Source: Comamonadaceae bacterium (GTDB taxonomy: Bacteria > Pseudomonadota > Gammaproteobacteria > Burkholderiales > Burkholderiaceae_C). Taken from it: a stretch of DNA of 64,000 nt. Location of the stretch: positions 104,528 through 168,527 of the forward strand of contig CANJWZ010000003.1 of NCBI GenBank assembly GCA_947478725.1, given 5' to 3'. Below are positions 1 to 8,789 of this stretch, piece by piece. The position numbers were made by a program, and so were the translations under genes. The first letter of the stretch is position 1; every line of letters starts with the position of its first letter. The notes beneath the pieces are model-generated. The model saw only the letters and a program-made list of their open reading frames with translations, did no database searches and was not told the origin of the DNA.

Positions 1-1637
1 CGATGCAAACCACCACCGACGCACGCATTTACAGCGTGGGAGAATGCGCTGCGCACCGAGGTATTGCCTACGGCCTGGTGGCGCCGCTGTTTGAACAGGC
101 CAAGGTCGCCGCCAACCACCTGGCGCAGTTTGGCATTGGCCGCTACACCGGTTCATTGACATCGACCAAACTCAAGGTCACCGGCATTGACCTGTTCAGC
201 GCGGGCAACTTCATGGGCGGCGAGGGCTCTGAAGAAATCATCATGTCCGACCCGTTTGGCGGCGTCTACAAAAAACTGGTCATCAAAGACGACAAGCTGG
301 TCGGCGCCTGCCTGTATGGCGACACTGTTGATGGCAGCTATTACTTCAAGCTGCTGCGTGACGGCCGCAGCGTGGCAGACATTCGCGACAGGCTGATGTT
401 TGGCGAGTCCAGCATTGGCGACACCGGCCACGAAGGCCACACCAAAGCGGCCAGCATGCCTGACAGCGCGGAGGTTTGCGGCTGCAACGGCGTGAACAAG
501 GGCACGATCTGCAAAGCTATCAAAGAAAAAGGCTTGTTCACACTTGACGAAGTGCGCAAGCACACCAAGGCCAGTGCGTCATGCGGCTCATGCACTGGGC
601 TGGTGGAGCAGATTTTGATGTTTACGGCCGGTGGCGACTATTCGGCCACACCCAAGCTCAAAGCCATGTGCAGTTGCACCGACCACGGGCATCAGGCGGT
701 GCGCGATGCGATTCGCGCTAACAAGCTGCTGACCATCAAAGAGGTGCAGACCTCGATGGACTGGAAGACGCCGAACGGTTGCGCCAGCTGCCGCCCGGCG
801 TTGAACTACTACCTTATCAGCACCTGGCCCAAAGAGGCCAAAGACGACCCGCAAAGCCGCTACATCAACGAGCGCAGCCACGCCAACATTCAAAAAGACG
901 GCACCTACAGCGTCATCCCGCGCATGTGGGGCGGTGAAACCACCGCCAGCGAGCTGCGCCGCATTGCCGACGCGGTTGACAAATACAAGATCCCGACCGT
1001 CAAGGTCACCGGTGGCCAGCGCATCGACTTGCTGGGTGTGAAGAAAGAAGACCTAGTGAACGTTTGGAAAGACATCGGCATGCCATCTGGTCACGCCTAT
1101 GCCAAGGCGCTGCGCACCGTCAAAACCTGCGTCGGCAGCGAATGGTGCCGCATGGGCACGCAAGACTCCACCCAAATGGGCAAAGACCTGGAGCGCGCGA
1201 TGTGGCGCATGTACGCACCACACAAGGTCAAATTTGCCGTCAGCGGCTGCCCGCGCAACTGCGCGGAGTCAGGCATCAAGGACGTGGGCGTGATTGGGGT
1301 GGATTCAGGCTGGGAGATGTACATCGCTGGCAACGGCGGCATCAAAACCGAGGTCGCGCACTTTCTGGTCAAGGTCAAAACCGCCGAAGAAGTGCTGGAA
1401 TACACCGGCGCGTTTTGCGAGCTGTACCGGCAAGAAGGCTGGTACCTGGAGCGCACGGTGCACTACGTCAGCCGCGTCGGCCTGGAACACGTCAAGAAGA
1501 AAATCCTGGAAGACCACGAAGGCCGCAAGGCGCTGTGGGCGCAGTTGCAATTTGCGCTCGACGGCGAGCCAGACCCATGGTTTGAAATGCAGAAGGCGGC
1601 GGTTGATACCCGGCAGTTTGATGCGATTTCGGTCTGA
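1..1637 (+). CDS. nirB: Assimilatory nitrite reductase [NAD(P)H] large subunit, C-terminal part (5' end outside window)
   Basis: Reduces nitrite to ammonium in the cytoplasm using a siroheme/[4Fe-4S] centre fed by FAD. The reading frame is open from the left edge; the first in-window Met is internal, because the text before it (IYSVGECAAHRG, GLVAPLFEQAK) is the end of the NAD(P)/FAD domain. Counting from that Met, a BFD-like [2Fe-2S] domain follows (CGCNG near 158, CGSC near 193), a second Cys pair region (CSC near 223, CASC near 260), then the ferredoxin-like and siroheme domains. Siroheme-cluster cysteines lie in TCVGSEWC (about 375) and SGCPRNC (about 414). Roughly 270 N-terminal residues are missing compared with the family. 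It leads a nitrate-assimilation operon with nirD and nasA. Confidence 0.97.
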   Translation, partial: MQTTTDARIYSVGECAAHRGIAYGLVAPLFEQAKVAANHLAQFGIGRYTGSLTSTKLKVTGIDLFSAGNFMGGEGSEEIIMSDPFGGVYKKLVIKDDKLVGACLYGDTVDGSYYFKLLRDGRSVADIRDRLMFGESSIGDTGHEGHTKAASMPDSAEVCGCNGVNKGTICKAIKEKGLFTLDEVRKHTKASASCGSCTGLVEQILMFTAGGDYSATPKLKAMCSCTDHGHQAVRDAIRANKLLTIKEVQTSMDWKTPNGCASCRPALNYYLISTWPKEAKDDPQSRYINERSHANIQKDGTYSVIPRMWGGETTASELRRIADAVDKYKIPTVKVTGGQRIDLLGVKKEDLVNVWKDIGMPSGHAYAKALRTVKTCVGSEWCRMGTQDSTQMGKDLERAMWRMYAPHKVKFAVSGCPRNCAESGIKDVGVIGVDSGWEMYIAGNGGIKTEVAHFLVKVKTAEEVLEYTGAFCELYRQEGWYLERTVHYVSRVGLEHVKKKILEDHEGRKALWAQLQFALDGEPDPWFEMQKAAVDTRQFDAISV

Positions 1638-1721
1638 TGGCGCCTTGTCATGACCGACTTGATCCCCAATCGATGAGACCAGGATCAAGTCCGGGGTGAT
1701 ACAAAAAATGGAGGAATAAAA

Positions 1722-2108
1722 ATGACTGAATGGAAAAAAATCTGCCTGATCACCGACATTCCGGTGCTCGGCTCACGCCGCGTGTCTCGCCAGCGCGGCA
1801 TGGATGTGGCCGTGTTTCGCAACGATGTCGATGGCGTGTTTGCCCTGCTGGACCGCTGCCCGCACAAAGGCGGCCCGCTAAGCCAGGGCATTGTGTTTGG
1901 TGAAAGCGTGGCCTGCCCGCTGCACAACTGGACGATTGACCTGAACGGCGGTTGCGCCAAGGCACCTGACGAAGGCTGCACACCGAAGTTTGCGGTGAAG
2001 GTGGAAGGCGGTGCGGTGCATCTGAATGTGGGCGAGCTGGCAACGCTGGGGCTTGATTTGGTTCGCCCCACAGCTGGCCCGGTGGCTAAAGAAATTGCCA
2101 ATGCGTGA
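1722..2108 (+). CDS. nirD: Nitrite reductase small subunit, Rieske-type
   Basis: Small partner of NirB, 128 aa. A Rieske-like [2Fe-2S] ligand set is visible: CPHKGG near residue 46 and CPLHNW near residue 65, so this is the cluster-binding form rather than the cluster-less enterobacterial NirD. A strong ribosome site (ggagga) stands 7-8 bases before the ATG. It lies 84 bp after nirB and overlaps the nasA start by 8 bp, implying translational coupling. Complete. Confidence 0.96.
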   Translation: MTEWKKICLITDIPVLGSRRVSRQRGMDVAVFRNDVDGVFALLDRCPHKGGPLSQGIVFGESVACPLHNWTIDLNGGCAKAPDEGCTPKFAVKVEGGAVHLNVGELATLGLDLVRPTAGPVAKEIANA

Positions 2109-4968
2109 AACAAAATCCACCTGCCCCTACTGTGGGGTAGGTTGCGGTGTGGTGATTGAATCCATTGGTGACCAGATCACTGGAGTAAGAGGCGACCCCG
2201 ATCACCCGGCTAACTTTGGCCGCTTGTGTACCAAGGGCTCAACCCTGGCGCTCACAGCCAGCGCTGCTGTTACCCGCCAAACCCGCTTGCTGCAGCCGAT
2301 GCGCCGTGAACATCGGCATGAGAATCCGCATGAAGAGGCCACGCCGGTCAGTTGGGACAACGCCTTGGGTTTTGCCGCTGAGTCATTTGCGCAAATCATC
2401 AAACAGCACGGCCCCGATGCGGTGGGGTTCTACATCTCGGGCCAGTTGCTGACCGAAGACTATTACGTCTTTAACAAACTGGCCAAAGGTTTGATTGGCA
2501 CCAACAACGTTGATACCAACTCGCGCCTGTGCATGAGCAGCGCGGTGGCCGGCTACAAGCAAACGCTGGGGGCGGATGCGCCGCCCAACTGCTACGACGA
2601 CGTGAACCATGCGCAGTGTATTTTTATTGTGGGTAGCAACACCGCTTACGCGCACCCGATTTTGTTTCGCCGCATTGAAGACGCCAAGCAAAACAACCCG
2701 CAGATGAACATCATCTTCTGCGACCCGCGCCGCACCGACACGGCCGAGATCGCCGACTTGTACCTGCCGATCCAGCCCGGCACCGACGTGAGTCTGTTCA
2801 ACGGCATGCTGCACATCATGCTGTGGGAAGGTTGGACTGACAACGCTTATATCGCCGCACACACGACAGGTTTTGATGCGCTCAAAACCACGGTGCGCGA
2901 CTACACGCCAGATATCGTGGCCGAGACTTGCGGCATCAAAAAAGAAGACCTGTTCACCGCTGCCAAGATGTTTGCAACCTCGGCTGCCACATTGAGCCTG
3001 TACTGCCAGGGTTTGAACCAGTCGAGCAGCGGCACGGACAAAAATGCAGCGCTGATCAACCTGCATTTGGCAACACACCACATCGGCAAGCCGGGCGCAG
3101 GCCCGTTCTCACTGACCGGTCAGCCCAACGCCATGGGCGGGCGCGAGGTCGGTGGTCTGGCCAATTTGATCAGCGCGCACCGCGACATGGCCAACCCTGA
3201 GCACCGGGCTGAAGTCGCCAAGCTGTGGGGCCTGGACCGTGTCGGGCGTGATGTGCCCAGCAAACCCGGAAAAACGGCGGTCGAGATGTTTCAGGCAGCG
3301 GCCGACGGCGAGATCAAAGCGCTGTGGATAGCCTGCACCAACCCGGCCCAGTCGATGCCCGACCAGACCACCGTGCGCCGTGCGCTGGAGCGCGCCGAGC
3401 TGGTGATTGTGCAAGAGGCATTTGCGACCGCAGCGACTTGCGACTATGCCGACCTGCTGCTGCCCGCCACCACCTGGGGCGAAAAAACGGGCACGGTCAC
3501 GAACAGCGAACGCCGCATTTCACGGGTGCGCGCGGCGGTACCTGCACCGGGCCAGACGCGGCATGACTGGTCGATTGCGGTTGATTTTGCGCAGCGCCTG
3601 GAGCGCTTGCTGCCCACACGCCCCAGCCTTTTCCCTTACTCCTTGAGCAACGAAGCGGCAGGCGTTGAAGCCATCTGGAACGAGCACCGCGAATCCACCC
3701 GTGGCCGTGACCTGGACATCACCGGCATGAGCTACGCCATGCTGGACGCGGCGCCGCAGCAGTGGCCGCTTAAAACGGGCGAGACGGTTGGCAAAGCCCG
3801 CCTGTATGAAGACGGCATCTTCCCCACGCCAGACAGCAAAGCCAAATTTGCCAACACCGTCTACAAGCCCGTGGCCGAACCCCGTGAATCGCGTTACCCG
3901 TTTTCATTGACCACCGGCCGCCTGCGTGACCAGTGGCACGGCATGAGCCGCACCGGCACGCTGGGCAGATTGTTTGGCCACGTGGCAGAGCCCTGCGTAC
4001 AAATGAACGCCAACGACATGGCGCGCAGATTGCTCAAAGACGGTGACTTGGTCCACGTCACGTCCAAGCGCGGCTCGATTGTGGTGCCGCTGCAAGCATC
4101 CAGCGAAGTCGCCGCCAGCCAAGCCTTCATCGCGATGCACTGGGGCAGTGAGTATTTAAGCGGCCTGTCGAGAGTTGGCGAGCCCTTGGCAGGCGTGAAC
4201 GCCATCACCACCTCGGCCTACTGCCCCACGTCCAAGCAGCCTGAGCTGAAACATGCGGCGGTCAAAATTTTGAAAGCCGAACTGCCCTGGAGCCTGCTGG
4301 CCATGGCCTGGCTACCGGAGGGTGAGTCGCTGGCAGCGCGCCATGCCCTCAAGCCGCTGATGAAGGCCTTTCCTTTCGCCAGTTGCGTGCCATTTGCCAA
4401 CAACACGCCCTTGGGGGGCTTCAACGTTGCGCGTGAGGGCGTCTTTTTCAGAGCCGCAGCGCATGTCGTGCCGCCGGATGAATTGCTGATGCAGATGGAA
4501 GAAATTCTCGGTCTGGCAAGTCCTGAAACGCTACGCTACGCCGACAAAAAACGCGGCCAGTGGCGCGCCGCCAGGCTGACACCCGTCGGTGAACAAGCAG
4601 AACTCACAGGCTTTTTACTGGCCGGCGACACCAGCGCCGAGGCCTGGATCAAAACCGTGCTTGAAGGCGAACTGCCCGCGCAAACCTACGGCCGCCTGCT
4701 GCTGTCGCCAGGCGCCAAAGCGCCGGTGGCTGTTCAGGCGCGCGGCAAGCTGGTCTGCAGCTGCATGAATGTGACCGATGCGGCGATTCATGCGCACTTG
4801 GGCACCGCACAAGGCACGCCAGCAGAACGCTTGGCATCGCTGCAAAGCGACCTGCAATGCGGCACCGCTTGCGGCAGCTGTGTGCCCGAGCTCAAACGCC
4901 TGGTGCGCTCAACCCCAGCGGCGATCTCGCGCACGGTGATTCCCATCACGCCTCTTGCTGAGTCATGA
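2101..4968 (+). CDS. nasA: Assimilatory nitrate reductase, molybdopterin catalytic subunit with C-terminal [2Fe-2S] domain
   Basis: Reduces nitrate to nitrite in the cytoplasm, supplying NirBD. About 955 aa from the ATG at 2101, chosen because the 4Fe-4S motif CPYCGVGCGVV begins at residue 8 and the ATG overlaps the nirD stop; the open frame extends upstream only as a shadow of nirD. The fourth cluster Cys is in FGRLCTKG (about 43). The molybdopterin oxidoreductase and dinucleotide-binding domains follow. The C-terminus carries a BFD-like domain (VCSCMN near 886, CGTACGSC near 918), as in NasA/NarB proteins that take electrons from a separate flavoprotein or ferredoxin. No nitrate transporter lies in the window; it may be upstream. 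Confidence 0.95.
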   Translation: MRETKSTCPYCGVGCGVVIESIGDQITGVRGDPDHPANFGRLCTKGSTLALTASAAVTRQTRLLQPMRREHRHENPHEEATPVSWDNALGFAAESFAQIIKQHGPDAVGFYISGQLLTEDYYVFNKLAKGLIGTNNVDTNSRLCMSSAVAGYKQTLGADAPPNCYDDVNHAQCIFIVGSNTAYAHPILFRRIEDAKQNNPQMNIIFCDPRRTDTAEIADLYLPIQPGTDVSLFNGMLHIMLWEGWTDNAYIAAHTTGFDALKTTVRDYTPDIVAETCGIKKEDLFTAAKMFATSAATLSLYCQGLNQSSSGTDKNAALINLHLATHHIGKPGAGPFSLTGQPNAMGGREVGGLANLISAHRDMANPEHRAEVAKLWGLDRVGRDVPSKPGKTAVEMFQAAADGEIKALWIACTNPAQSMPDQTTVRRALERAELVIVQEAFATAATCDYADLLLPATTWGEKTGTVTNSERRISRVRAAVPAPGQTRHDWSIAVDFAQRLERLLPTRPSLFPYSLSNEAAGVEAIWNEHRESTRGRDLDITGMSYAMLDAAPQQWPLKTGETVGKARLYEDGIFPTPDSKAKFANTVYKPVAEPRESRYPFSLTTGRLRDQWHGMSRTGTLGRLFGHVAEPCVQMNANDMARRLLKDGDLVHVTSKRGSIVVPLQASSEVAASQAFIAMHWGSEYLSGLSRVGEPLAGVNAITTSAYCPTSKQPELKHAAVKILKAELPWSLLAMAWLPEGESLAARHALKPLMKAFPFASCVPFANNTPLGGFNVAREGVFFRAAAHVVPPDELLMQMEEILGLASPETLRYADKKRGQWRAARLTPVGEQAELTGFLLAGDTSAEAWIKTVLEGELPAQTYGRLLLSPGAKAPVAVQARGKLVCSCMNVTDAAIHAHLGTAQGTPAERLASLQSDLQCGTACGSCVPELKRLVRSTPAAISRTVIPITPLAES

Positions 4969-5024
4969 CCTGAGGCGTGATCTGAGACGTGATGTCACCG
5001 TCTGCGTTGGCGGACAATACAGCC

Positions 5025-5930
5025 ATGGGAATCAGTCACTACATCAAGGAAATTGGTCGCGGCAAAGACGGTGCGCGACCCCTGACGCGCGAGCAAGCCA
5101 CCGACCTGCTGGGGCAGGTGCTGGACGGCACGGTCACAGACCTGGAAGTCGGCGCGTTTTGCCTGGCGATGCGCATCAAAGGCGAGACGCCTGACGAGAT
5201 GGCGGGTTTTCTCGATGCGGTGCGCAGCCGCATGACGCTGATTCCCGATGGCGCTGCACCTGTCGTGGTGCTGCCCAGCTACAACGGCGCACGCAAACTG
5301 CCGCTGCTCACGCCGCTGCTGGCCTTGTTGCTGGCGCGCGAGGGCCTGGCGGTGCTGATTCACGGCACGCCCACTGAAGACAGCCGTGTTTTTGTATCAG
5401 AAGTGCTTCTGGCCCTTGAAATAGGTGCTCAATCAGCTCCTAAAGCTATAGCGCCAGGTGAGGTAGCGTACGTCCCCACAGAGGTTCTGTGCCCAACTCT
5501 CAAGCGCCTGCTGGACGTGCGCCGTGTCGTCGGCCTGCGCAACCCGGCGCACAGCCTGGTCAAACTGATGAACCCCTGCATCGGCAAAGCGCTGATCGTC
5601 AGCAGCTACACGCACCCTGAATACGCCGTGTCGATGGCGCAAACGCTGGAACTGACCCAGACCAGCGCCATGCTGCTGCGCGGCACCGAGGGCGAGGTGG
5701 TGGCCGACGCGCGGCGCATGCCGCAAATGGACGCCTTCATCAAGGGCCAGCGGCAACTGCTGCAAGAGGCGCAAGCCGGCACGCTCAGCACCCTGCCCGA
5801 CCTGCCCAACACCACCGATGCCGTCAGCACGGCGGCCTATATTCAATCGGTACTTGTCGGACAGCAAGCCGTGCCTGCGTCGATTGCCATGCAGGTGGAA
5901 CACATCTTGCATCTGGTTCAACAACTATGA
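5025..5930 (+). CDS. ybiB: YbiB/TrpD2-like protein (anthranilate phosphoribosyltransferase fold, DNA-binding family)
   Basis: About 301 aa from the ATG at 5025; a GTG at 4989 and ATG at 4992 are in frame, but the family N-terminus (short, then KEIGRGKDGARPLT) favours 5025. The sequence matches the YbiB/TrpD2 family, which has the AnPRT fold but lacks anthranilate phosphoribosyltransferase activity and binds nucleic acid (family knowledge). It sits between nasA and cobA and its stop overlaps cobA as ATGA, so it belongs to the nitrate operon; its role there is unknown. Residues around 127-142 (EIGAQSAPKAIAP) are encoded by a 48-nt dispersed element, described separately. Confidence 0.85.
   Translation: MGISHYIKEIGRGKDGARPLTREQATDLLGQVLDGTVTDLEVGAFCLAMRIKGETPDEMAGFLDAVRSRMTLIPDGAAPVVVLPSYNGARKLPLLTPLLALLLAREGLAVLIHGTPTEDSRVFVSEVLLALEIGAQSAPKAIAPGEVAYVPTEVLCPTLKRLLDVRRVVGLRNPAHSLVKLMNPCIGKALIVSSYTHPEYAVSMAQTLELTQTSAMLLRGTEGEVVADARRMPQMDAFIKGQRQLLQEAQAGTLSTLPDLPNTTDAVSTAAYIQSVLVGQQAVPASIAMQVEHILHLVQQL
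5405..5452 (+). repeat. 48-nt dispersed element, copy inside ybiB
   Basis: One of about eleven copies of a 48-nt AT-rich element: a head like GCYTCTRG, a conserved AGCT at positions 31-34, and a tail TATAGC/AATAGC. Here it is plus-oriented and translated through in frame within ybiB. The head is GCTTCTGG and the tail GCTATAGC. Confidence 0.7.
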
Positions 5931-6730
5931 AAAACGATATTCCCACTCAGGGCACATGGGTCGCGAACGGACGCTGCACGCTGGTCGGTGCTGGTCCAGG
6001 CGACCCAGAATTGCTCACGCTCAAAGCGCTCAAAGCCATTCAGGCAGCAAGCGTTCTGTTTGTTGACGACCTGGTCAACCCCGACATCGTGGCTTTTGCC
6101 CAGCCCAGCGCGCGCATTGTGTACGTTGGCAAGCGCGGCGGCTGCAAGTCCACCCCGCAGGCTTTCATTGAAAAGATGATGGTCATGGCCGTCAAAGAAG
6201 GCGACAACGTGGTGCGGCTCAAAGGCGGTGACCCGTTTATTTTTGGCCGGGGCGGAGAAGAAATGGACGCCCTGCGCGCTGCAGGCATTGGCGTCACCGT
6301 CATCAACGGCATCACGTCTGGCCTGGCGGCGCTGACATCATTGAACGTACCGCTCACCCACCGTGACCACGCCCACGGCGTGGTGTTTGTGACCGGCCAC
6401 GCCAAACCGGGCGATGCCGGCACCGACTGGGCGCTGCTGGCCGCCACAGCGGCGCAGGCCAAGCTGACGCTGGTCATTTACATGGGTGTCGCGGGCTCAC
6501 AGCAGATTCAAAATGAGCTGTTACTTGGTTTGGCAGCCAACACGCCGGTTGCCATCATTCAAAACGCCAGCTTACCCACCCAGCGCCACGCCGTGGCCAC
6601 CCTGGCAAACCTGCGCGCCACCATTGAGCGTGAAGGCCTGCAAAGCCCCAGCGTGATTGTGGTCGGTGATGTGCTGCAGGGCGTGGCTGCTGTGGCCAGG
6701 GACGCGGCCCATCAGCAAAAGCAGGCCTAA
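5927..6730 (+). CDS. cobA: Uroporphyrinogen-III C-methyltransferase
   Basis: SAM-dependent methyltransferase making precorrin-2, the precursor of the siroheme used by NirB. 267 aa. Visible motifs are VGAGPGDPELLTLKA (about residues 20-34), VGKRGG, and the KGGDPFIFGRGGEE loop. It is the short SUMT form without the CysG dehydrogenase/chelatase domain, so precorrin-2 oxidation and iron insertion must come from elsewhere. The ATG overlaps the ybiB stop (ATGA). It ends the operon, linking siroheme supply to nitrite reductase. Confidence 0.96.
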   Translation: MKNDIPTQGTWVANGRCTLVGAGPGDPELLTLKALKAIQAASVLFVDDLVNPDIVAFAQPSARIVYVGKRGGCKSTPQAFIEKMMVMAVKEGDNVVRLKGGDPFIFGRGGEEMDALRAAGIGVTVINGITSGLAALTSLNVPLTHRDHAHGVVFVTGHAKPGDAGTDWALLAATAAQAKLTLVIYMGVAGSQQIQNELLLGLAANTPVAIIQNASLPTQRHAVATLANLRATIEREGLQSPSVIVVGDVLQGVAAVARDAAHQQKQA

Positions 6731-6749
6731 ATAAGCAGGCTTAAAGCGC

Positions 6750-7016
6750 CTACCTTTGCGGAATTCTGTGGCGGGCAATATGCGGCCCGCCATCGTTCAT
6801 CTCGGCAGGCCGCAGCGCCGCGTGCTTGGTCACCCGCCCCGCCATGCGCTTGCGCCACATCCGAAATGACGACGCCTTCATCTCGCGGCGCATCAGCGCC
6901 ACCACAGCCGATTCATTCAACCCGAACTGCAGCTCAATCGCTTCAAACGTGGTGCGGTCTTCCCACGCCATTTCGATGATGCGGGAGATGTCGGCAGGAC
7001 TCAGGTCGGTGGTCAT
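6750..7016 (-). CDS. DUF2805 / TIGR03643 family protein
   Basis: 88 aa, function unknown. The core (IIEMAWEDRTTFEAIELQFG, then ALMRREMKASSFRMWRKR and GRVTKH) matches the DUF2805/TIGR03643 family, which looks like a small helix-turn-helix-type protein rich in Arg and Trp. It is convergent with cobA, with 19 bp between the ends. The start ATG is followed by MTTDLSPADI. Any DNA-binding role is inference from the helical, basic sequence. Confidence 0.8.
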   Translation of the reverse strand: MTTDLSPADISRIIEMAWEDRTTFEAIELQFGLNESAVVALMRREMKASSFRMWRKRMAGRVTKHAALRPAEMNDGGPHIARHRIPQR

Positions 7017-7079
7017 GGTTTGAGCTTACAACAGCGCCGCTTGCGACATCTAAAATAGCTTCTAAGCGGCGCTGTGTTT

Positions 7080-7127
7080 GCTATTTATTAAATAGCTGTA
7101 TGCGCTTATATTACTTGGTCTAGAGGC
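7080..7127 (-). repeat. 48-nt dispersed element, intergenic copy
   Basis: The cleanest intergenic copy. Read on the minus strand it has head GCCTCTAG, AGCT at 31-34 and tail AAATAGC. It ends 4 bp before the TTG start of the flavoprotein gene, so it forms that gene's leader. Confidence 0.75.
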
Positions 7128-7131
7128 TTAT

Positions 7132-8397
7132 TTGACACATAAATTTGATGCGGTCATCGTGGGTGCTGGTGCTGCGGGCCTGTTTTGCGCCGCCATTGCG
7201 GGCCAGCGCGGGCTCAAGGTGCTGGTGATTGACCACAGCGAGAAAGTGGCCGAAAAAATCCGCATCTCAGGCGGTGGGCGCTGCAACTTTACCAACCGCG
7301 AGGTCACGCCCGCCAACTTTTTAAGCGAGAACCCGCACTTTTGCCGCTCGGCCCTGGCCGGTTACACACCGCAAGACTTCATCGCCCTGCTGCAAAAACA
7401 CGGCGTACCGTTTCATGAAAAGCACAAAGGCCAGCTGTTTTGCGACCATTCAGCCGAAGACATCATCAACCTGCTGTTAGCCGAGTGCGCAGCCGGAAAC
7501 GTTGAGCGCTGGCAGCCTTGCAGCGTCAAAAAAGTGCTGTTTTCAGATGCTGAAAATGCCTCTAGTACCATCAATTCAAGGGCGGGAAGCTATCAAATTG
7601 ATACCGATCGGGGGCTGATCGAGACGCCGCAACTGGTCATTGCCACCGGCGGTTTGTCGATTCCCAAGATTGGCGCAACTGATTTTGGCTACCGCATCGC
7701 CCAGCAGTTTGGCTTGGCGCTGGTCGAGCCCCGGCCCGCGTTGGTACCACTGACCTTTGACGGTGAGGCGTGGCAGCCTTTTGCGCAACTGGCCGGTTTG
7801 GCCTTGCCGGTGCAAATTGAAACGGGCGCTGCGGATGCCACCCCAAAACAGCGCAAAAAAGCGACGGTATTTGCGGAAGACCTGCTTTTTACCCACAAAG
7901 GCCTGAGTGGCCCGGCGGTGCTGCAAATATCCAGCTTTTGGCGTGAAGGCCAAAGCCTGCGGGTGAATTTGGCCCCCGGTCAGGACCTGGCTCAAACCCT
8001 CTTGAGAGGCAAGGCCAGCTCCAAAAAACTCATCGCCAACGAACTCGCCAGCGTGGTGCCCAGCCGCCTGGCTGATGCCTGGGCCAGCACAGACGCGGCG
8101 CTGCAGCGCCCCATCTGCGACGCCACTGACAAAGCGCTGACCGGATTGGCAGAACGCCTGGCCGACTGGCAAATCTTGCCCAACGGCAGCGAAGGCTACA
8201 AAAAGGCCGAAGTCACCGCTGGCGGCGTTGACACGCGGGTTTTGTCGTCCCAAACCATGGAATCCAAACAACCGGGGCTTTACTTCATTGGCGAAGTGGT
8301 GGACGTGACCGGCTGGCTGGGCGGGTATAACTTTCAGTGGGCTTGGGCTAGCGGGTTTGCTTGTGGCAATGCGCTGGTCGTGCAGACGACGGCCTAA
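7132..8397 (+). CDS. HI0933/YhiN-type NAD(P)/FAD-dependent oxidoreductase
   Basis: 421 aa flavoprotein of the HI0933-like (BaiN/YhiN, TIGR03862-type) family; physiological substrate unknown. The dinucleotide motif VGAGAAGLFCA is at residues 10-20, followed by the family signature RISGGGRCNFTN near 44 and ATGGLS near 170. The C-terminal FAD motif is in GEVVDVTGWLGGYNFQWAWASG. TTG at 7132 is the likely start, since it precedes the FAD motif by the usual distance and no ATG lies nearby. A 48-nt element (7558-7605) is translated in frame about residues 143-158. The gene is monocistronic as far as can be seen. Confidence 0.9.
   Translation: MTHKFDAVIVGAGAAGLFCAAIAGQRGLKVLVIDHSEKVAEKIRISGGGRCNFTNREVTPANFLSENPHFCRSALAGYTPQDFIALLQKHGVPFHEKHKGQLFCDHSAEDIINLLLAECAAGNVERWQPCSVKKVLFSDAENASSTINSRAGSYQIDTDRGLIETPQLVIATGGLSIPKIGATDFGYRIAQQFGLALVEPRPALVPLTFDGEAWQPFAQLAGLALPVQIETGAADATPKQRKKATVFAEDLLFTHKGLSGPAVLQISSFWREGQSLRVNLAPGQDLAQTLLRGKASSKKLIANELASVVPSRLADAWASTDAALQRPICDATDKALTGLAERLADWQILPNGSEGYKKAEVTAGGVDTRVLSSQTMESKQPGLYFIGEVVDVTGWLGGYNFQWAWASGFACGNALVVQTTA
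7558..7605 (+). repeat. 48-nt dispersed element, copy inside the flavoprotein gene
   Basis: Head GCCTCTAG, AGCT at positions 31-34, diverged tail (GATACC instead of ATAGC). It encodes the peptide ASSTINSRAGSYQID in a surface-type region of the protein that homologues should lack. Confidence 0.65.
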
Positions 8398-8411
8398 GGC
8401 AAGCACCTATG

Positions 8412-8459
8412 TCGATATGTTTGGTGACTATTGACGCACTTATTCAAAGAGCTAAAAGC
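8412..8459 (-). repeat. Degraded copy of the 48-nt element
   Basis: On the minus strand the head is GCTTTTAGC followed by GAATAAGTGCG. The AGCT is altered to AGTC and the tail is lost. It was recognised only by position relative to better copies. Confidence 0.4.
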
Positions 8460-8741
8460 CTGTTTGATAGGTATTTATATTGCTGAACGTGTCAATGACG
8501 GCTACTAAGCCATCTTGTGGGATTGTTCCTACAGTCACACCAACCCGATAAATGACATGACTGACGCGTCACGTTGATGTTGGCCCTGGCGGAAAAAATA
8601 CTCATAACGCGTTGTTGGACATTTATTGCGATGGCAAGCACGATATGCAAGTGGCGGAACGTTTGACGTTCAAATTCTGACTTTATTGCAGAAATGGCCG
8701 GGGCAAAGAGCGTTGGCTTGAGTTTTACAAAATCAATCATG
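8460..8741. other. Non-coding gap upstream of the RHH/PIN pair
   Basis: About 280 bp with no convincing gene. A minus-strand frame runs across it but has no recognisable protein sequence. The right end holds a likely promoter for the next operon: TTTACA (8724-8729), a 16-nt spacer, CATAAT (8746-8751). Confidence 0.5.
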
Positions 8742-8759
8742 TACACATAATTATGTGTA
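8742..8759. promoter_or_regulatory. Perfect 18-bp palindrome, likely autoregulatory operator of the antitoxin-like gene
   Basis: TACACATAATTATGTGTA is its own reverse complement and covers the proposed -10 hexamer, 30 bp before the ATG of the RHH-like gene. Ribbon-helix-helix antitoxins commonly bind such palindromes to repress their own operon (family knowledge). Binding here is inference. Confidence 0.65.
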
Positions 8760-8789
8760 AACTTGAAGAAACGCACCAGAAAGCAACAC

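Noticed and set aside
515..534. AGCTATCAAAG in nirB as a 48-nt element copy
   Set aside because: Ordinary coding of KAIKEKG in the BFD domain; head and tail of the element are absent.
5025..5930. Anthranilate phosphoribosyltransferase TrpD
   Set aside because: Sequence and context fit the YbiB/TrpD2 branch, and no trp genes are near.
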